DNA of 64,000 nt from Streptomyces antibioticus. GTDB lineage: Bacteria; Actinomycetota; Actinomycetes; Streptomycetales; Streptomycetaceae. The stretch lies in NCBI RefSeq assembly GCF_001514065.1, contig NZ_KQ948425.1, positions 500,519 to 564,518 on the forward strand, given 5' to 3'. Every line of letters begins with the position of its first letter. Positions within the stretch are counted from its first letter, which is position 1. A model generated the notes under the pieces. It did no database searches. It saw only the letters and a program-made list of their open reading frames with translations, and had not been told where the DNA came from. A program made the position numbers and the translations under genes. Positions 60,922-64,000 of the stretch are shown in pieces.

Positions 60922-61259
60922 TCCCGCGAGTCCTCCCCCTCGTCCGGTCCAGAACCCCGCAAGCGGACCGGACCAACTGGTAGGACAGCCAGTCTTCATG
61001 GGCCAGGGTTCAGATCAACCGAGTTTCGCCCTCCGCCGACACCGCCACCTCGCTACGCGGCGACACGGTCAGGGAAGAGATCGACGCAGCCTCACGGTTT
61101 CTCCCACACGGGTACGGGTGGAAGGCCGAGTTGCCACTCGGCTCCGTCGCAACACCAAGTGAGATTGGAGAAGGCTCAGTTCATCAACTCTGGCGCGAAG
61201 TAGTCTCGCAGAGGTGCGATCCTCCCGTCGCGGATACCGCCATCGCAGTACGGATCTCC
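60922..61259. other. 338-base non-coding gap
   Basis: No gene, strong hairpin or palindrome stands out in this stretch between the APH-type gene and the end of the deazaflavin-type reductase gene. Open frames across it show no family-like composition. It presumably holds the promoter of the APH-type gene. Confidence 0.5.
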
Positions 61260-61703
61260 TCACGCCCCGGGTTCGAGCACGAAGACGGGGATCTCGCGAT
61301 CGGTCTTCTCCTGGTACTCGGCGTAGGCCGGATACGCGGCGACCGCGCGCTTCCACCACTCGGCCTTCTCGTCACCGCTCACCTCACGGGCCGTCATGCT
61401 CCGACGCACGGCCCCGTCCTGGAGCTCCACATGCGGGTCCGACGTGAGGTTGAAGTACCAGACCGGATGGCGCGGGAAACCCCCCTTCGAGGCCACCGCC
61501 GCATACCGGCCCTCGTGCTCCACACGCATCAGCGGGATCTTGCGGATCTTGCCGCTCTTCGCGCCGCGCATCGTGACGATGACGACGGGCAGACCCGTGT
61601 CCCAGAGCGTCGTGCCCTGTGTGCCGCCCGAACTCTCGTACAGCTCGACCTGTTCACGCACCCACTGCGCCGGACTCGGCTCGTACTCGCCCTCAAGCGG
61701 CAT
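61260..61703 (-). CDS. deazaflavin (F420)-dependent nitroreductase-family protein
   Basis: The 147-residue protein fits the DDN/F420H(2)-dependent quinone reductase family. The motifs are [19 protein letters not shown], the glycine-rich [39 protein letters not shown] that binds the cofactor, [19 protein letters not shown], and a C-terminal [10 protein letters not shown]. It would reduce quinones or nitro-compounds with F420H2. The ATG at 61703 is preceded by GGGGTG. An in-frame GTG six bases earlier is possible. It is divergent from the MBL-fold gene. Confidence 0.88.
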   Translation of the reverse strand: MPLEGEYEPSPAQWVREQVELYESSGGTQGTTLWDTGLPVVIVTMRGAKSGKIRKIPLMRVEHEGRYAAVASKGGFPRHPVWYFNLTSDPHVELQDGAVRRSMTAREVSGDEKAEWWKRAVAAYPAYAEYQEKTDREIPVFVLEPGA

Positions 61704-61891
61704 CACGTTCACCCCGTCGTCGCGTACGGACTGTGGTGCCCAGTTCAACACAGGACTTGCCCGCTGGAGACCCCGTCGTTCCAGCCATGGCGAACCGGGG
61801 GCGCGCGAGCTGCTCCGTGACTGAGCTCGGCTCGATCGGCTGTCGGCAGAACTCTCAGGAAAGGGCCCCAGCGGCCTGCCAGCATGACCCG

Positions 61892-62596
61892 ATGGAGAAG
61901 AAGACCGCGGTGCGTCGACTCGACCTGGGCTACTTCGTCAGGCCGGCATCAGAGGTCGCGGGCCCGCAGCCACGCGTGGAACCGGTGCTCGCCTACCTGG
62001 CTCGGCGCGAGGAAGGGCTGGTCCTCTTCGACACCGGCATCGGCACCGCCGACCCCGAAACAGAAGCCCACTACCGCCCTCGACGCAGACCTCTGGAGGA
62101 AGCCCTCTCAGCCGCGGGAGTCAGCCCTGCCGACATCTCCCTGGTGGTGAACTGTCATCTGCATTTCGACCATTGTGGCGGCAACCCCATGCTGCGCGGC
62201 AAGCCCATCGTGGTCCAGTCGACGGAGTTGTCCACCGCTCGACGAGGCGGCCACACCATCGACGCACTCGTGGACTTCCCCGGCGCCAACTACCTGGAGA
62301 TCACCGGCGAAGCGGAACTCTGGCCCGGAGTGCGGATCATCCCCACCCCCGGTCACACCGAGGGGCACCAGTCCCTGGTGATCCAACAGAATGACGGCAC
62401 CGTCATCCTGGCCGGCCAGGCACACGACTTCGCAGCCCACTTCGCCTCGGACCATCTCGCTCGCCGAGCCACCTTGGACGGCCTCGAACCGCCGCTTCCC
62501 AGCTACCGGCCCTGGCTGGAACGGCTCCTCGCATTCGACCCACGCAGAGTGCTCTTCGCGCACGACTGCTCGGTCTGGGAACCCAGCACCGCGTGA
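61892..62596 (+). CDS. metallo-beta-lactamase-fold hydrolase (AHL lactonase-like)
   Basis: The 234-residue enzyme has the MBL zinc motif H-L-H-F-D-H-C-G-G near residues 88-96, the [14 protein letters not shown] motif and the late FAHDCSVW. With the N-terminal LDLGYF... and [17 protein letters not shown] segments, it is close to the AttM/AiiB group of N-acyl-homoserine lactonases and related lactonases. The ATG at 61892 lacks a clear ribosome-binding site. A role in lactone (including signal) hydrolysis is plausible but not shown, and Streptomyces uses gamma-butyrolactones rather than AHLs. Confidence 0.83.
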   Translation: MEKKTAVRRLDLGYFVRPASEVAGPQPRVEPVLAYLARREEGLVLFDTGIGTADPETEAHYRPRRRPLEEALSAAGVSPADISLVVNCHLHFDHCGGNPMLRGKPIVVQSTELSTARRGGHTIDALVDFPGANYLEITGEAELWPGVRIIPTPGHTEGHQSLVIQQNDGTVILAGQAHDFAAHFASDHLARRATLDGLEPPLPSYRPWLERLLAFDPRRVLFAHDCSVWEPSTA

Positions 62597-62715
62597 GGCC
62601 GGCAGGGCCTGGAGTGGCGGGCTCCGTAGGTGGTCAGGGCGCAGTGGGGCGTGGCCCGCCGACCGGGCGTGAAGCCGGTCCTCCGCGGTCAGGTCCCCTC
62701 GAATAGGCTGGGTCG

Positions 62716-63564
62716 GTGGCTGATGAACGGGAGCGGGTCCAGCCGTCGGGAGTATGGGCGACGGCCGTGGGGGTTGCCCGGGTGCGGGCCTTGGAGAGCG
62801 AGCGGCGGGACGCCTTGTTCCGCGATCCGCTGGCGCAGGCCTTCGCCGCCGCGGGCGGGTTGTGGCCATCCTCGTCGCCGCCTGATGACGAGGCGGCACG
62901 ACGGAGACGGCTGGCCGTGGCGTTCTCCATCGTCATCAGGACGAAGTTCCTCGACGAGCTGTTGCAGCAGGCGTCGGCGTCCGGGGTGCGGCAGGTGGTG
63001 CTGCTCGGTGCCGGCATGGACAGTCGGGCCTTTCGGATGGACTGGCCCGAGGGCACTCGGCTGTTCGAGGTCGACACGTCCGCGCCACTGGACTTCAAGG
63101 CTTCCGTGCTGCGCCAGGAGGGGGCCGTTGCTCACTGCGAGCGGATCACGGTCCCGGTGGATCTGCGGGAGGACTGGCCCGGCGCGCTGGCCGCCGCGGG
63201 GCACGATCCGGCGGCGCCGACCGTGTGGATCGCCGAAGGGCTGCTGATCTATCTTCCCGAGGATGCGGTGGAGTTGCTGCTGGCCCGGATCAGCGCACTG
63301 TCCGCCGTGGGCAGTTGGATGGGGCTGACGTTGGGCTCGCGCGGTGTGATCGAGCGCTTCGGTGCGGATGCGGTGCCGGGGTCGGCGGCGTCCATGTGGG
63401 TCTCGGAGATGCCCGACGACCCGGTGGGCTGGTTGGCCGGACACGGCTGGGACGCCGCCGGTTACACCCTGCGCGAGCGCGCTGCCGCCTACGGCCGCCC
63501 GATCGGCACTCCACCGCAGCGCGAGGAGCGACCCGGCGGGCTGATCTCGGCGGTCCGCCGATAG
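62716..63564 (+). CDS. SAM-dependent methyltransferase, TIGR00027/LCMT-like
   Basis: The 282-residue protein matches the TIGR00027 (leucine carboxyl methyltransferase-like) family: WATAVGVARVRALESERRDALFRDPLAQAF, then QVVLLGAGMDSRAFRMDWPEGTRLFEVDTSAPLDFK with the SAM-binding glycines, and VWIAEGLLIYLPEDAVELLL. The C-terminus GWDAAGYTLRERAAAYGR is also typical. The GTG at 62716 has TAGGCT eight bases upstream and no ribosome-binding site, suggesting a leaderless transcript. The family is abundant in actinomycetes, with substrates mostly unknown. Confidence 0.9.
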   Translation: MADERERVQPSGVWATAVGVARVRALESERRDALFRDPLAQAFAAAGGLWPSSSPPDDEAARRRRLAVAFSIVIRTKFLDELLQQASASGVRQVVLLGAGMDSRAFRMDWPEGTRLFEVDTSAPLDFKASVLRQEGAVAHCERITVPVDLREDWPGALAAAGHDPAAPTVWIAEGLLIYLPEDAVELLLARISALSAVGSWMGLTLGSRGVIERFGADAVPGSAASMWVSEMPDDPVGWLAGHGWDAAGYTLRERAAAYGRPIGTPPQREERPGGLISAVRR

Positions 63565-63583
63565 AACGCTCCTGCGTTGGGGG

Positions 63584-64000
63584 CTACTCAGGGGCGGGGA
63601 CGAGTTCGCGGTCCAGGTATCGGCTGATCTTCCAGGCACCGTCCGAGGTGTTGGAGAGCACGGTGTGGGTCAGGCCGGCCCGGGGATCGTGCACGCTGCG
63701 GAACGAGACTCCGGCGTCGTATCCCGTCAGCATCACCGTGTCGTGCAAGGCGTGCAGCCAGAAGCCCAGGCCGTACCGTCGGCCCTCCGAGGGCACATCA
63801 CTGTGCGGGCGCGTCATCCGGGTGACCCAGTCGCGCGACACGATCTTCCCCGCGTACAGGGCACGCCACAGTGCGCTGATGTCATCGGCGGTGGAGTAGA
63901 TCCCGCCGTCACCACTGCCCCGCACGGGCAGATGGAACACGTTGGTCCGACTCACCCCCTCGATGGGGAGATAGCCGGTTGCCGTGCCCGGCGGCAGTTC
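63584..64000 (-). CDS. beta-lactamase-family serine hydrolase, C-terminal part (cut by window edge)
   Basis: About 138 residues of the C-terminal end are present, reading P-P-G-T-A-T-G-Y-L-P-I-E-G at the window edge and then GSGDGGIYSTADDISALWRALYAGKIV and YGLGFWLHALHDTVMLTGYDAGVSFRSVHDP. This pattern is the class C beta-lactamase/D-alanyl-D-alanine carboxypeptidase (PF00144) family, where the late H-x-G triad is replaced here by LTGYDAG. The catalytic S-x-x-K lies beyond the window. A GTG inside the visible part is internal, not the start. Confidence 0.8.
   Translation of the reverse strand, partial: ELPPGTATGYLPIEGVSRTNVFHLPVRGSGDGGIYSTADDISALWRALYAGKIVSRDWVTRMTRPHSDVPSEGRRYGLGFWLHALHDTVMLTGYDAGVSFRSVHDPRAGLTHTVLSNTSDGAWKISRYLDRELVPAPE

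Noticed and set aside
61069-61359. 96-codon Arg-rich minus-strand frame
   Set aside because: It is arginine-dominated shadow composition overlapping the reductase gene, with no recognisable motif.

Overview
The window is chromosomal DNA from a Streptomyces or very close relative. The evidence is very high GC with strong third-position GC bias, GTG starts, tight ATGA/GTGA overlaps, Tat and lipoprotein exports, SARP/AfsR-type and SpoIIE-type regulators, F420-type enzymes, and only isolated TTA (bldA-type) leucine codons. I saw no tRNA, rRNA, insertion sequence, prophage, CRISPR array or origin.

Left third (1-12.7 kb): an apparent L-fucose utilisation locus. A ten-gene leftward operon runs from a sugar ABC transporter (binding lipoprotein, double ATPase, permease) through L-fuconate dehydratase, fuconolactonase, fucose mutarotase, a zinc alcohol dehydrogenase, a KduD-like SDR and a KDPG-aldolase-like protein to a KdgK-like kinase. 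Most junctions overlap by 1-16 bases. A secreted GH29 alpha-L-fucosidase diverges from the operon, so release, uptake and non-phosphorylative breakdown lie side by side. The kinase is biochemically puzzling for a 6-deoxy sugar.

12.8-36.3 kb: an archipelago of secreted plant-polysaccharide enzymes: GH10 xylanase, GH62 arabinofuranosidase, GH6 cellulase, two GH43 enzymes, GH27 alpha-galactosidase and a CE1-type esterase with CBM2. It is interrupted by a PAS-GAF-PP2C-ATPase phosphatase, a methyltransferase, a LysR/PrpF/dicarboxylate-carrier set, an MMPL exporter beside a two-component system, and a LacI regulator. Intergenic palindromes suggest two regulons. CGAAA-N-TTTCG-like sites lie at the xylanase, GH62, GH43 and GH27 promoters. 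TGGNAGCGNTNCCA boxes (CebR type) lie between the cellulase and the lacI gene. GH62 and the CE1 esterase each carry a TTA codon inside the signal peptide.

36.4-52.4 kb: regulators and stress or secreted proteins. These include two HxlR genes, each divergent from an oxidoreductase, a SUKH protein, an ERI-1-like exonuclease, a universal stress protein with an ArsB/SLC13-type carrier, a metzincin protease with a small lipoprotein, and two tandem paralogous SARP-ATPase-TPR giants. The second giant has a perfect G-quadruplex motif next to its start codon.

52.4-64 kb: a DEDDh exonuclease-BRCT-TerD fusion, a degenerate-repeat (LRV/HEAT-like) protein, a DUF2625 protein, a second two-component system with a divergent membrane protein, an APH-type kinase, a deazaflavin-dependent reductase, an MBL-fold lactonase-like hydrolase, a TIGR00027-type methyltransferase and a beta-lactamase-family protein truncated by the window edge. 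Identifications rest on motif recognition, not on searches.
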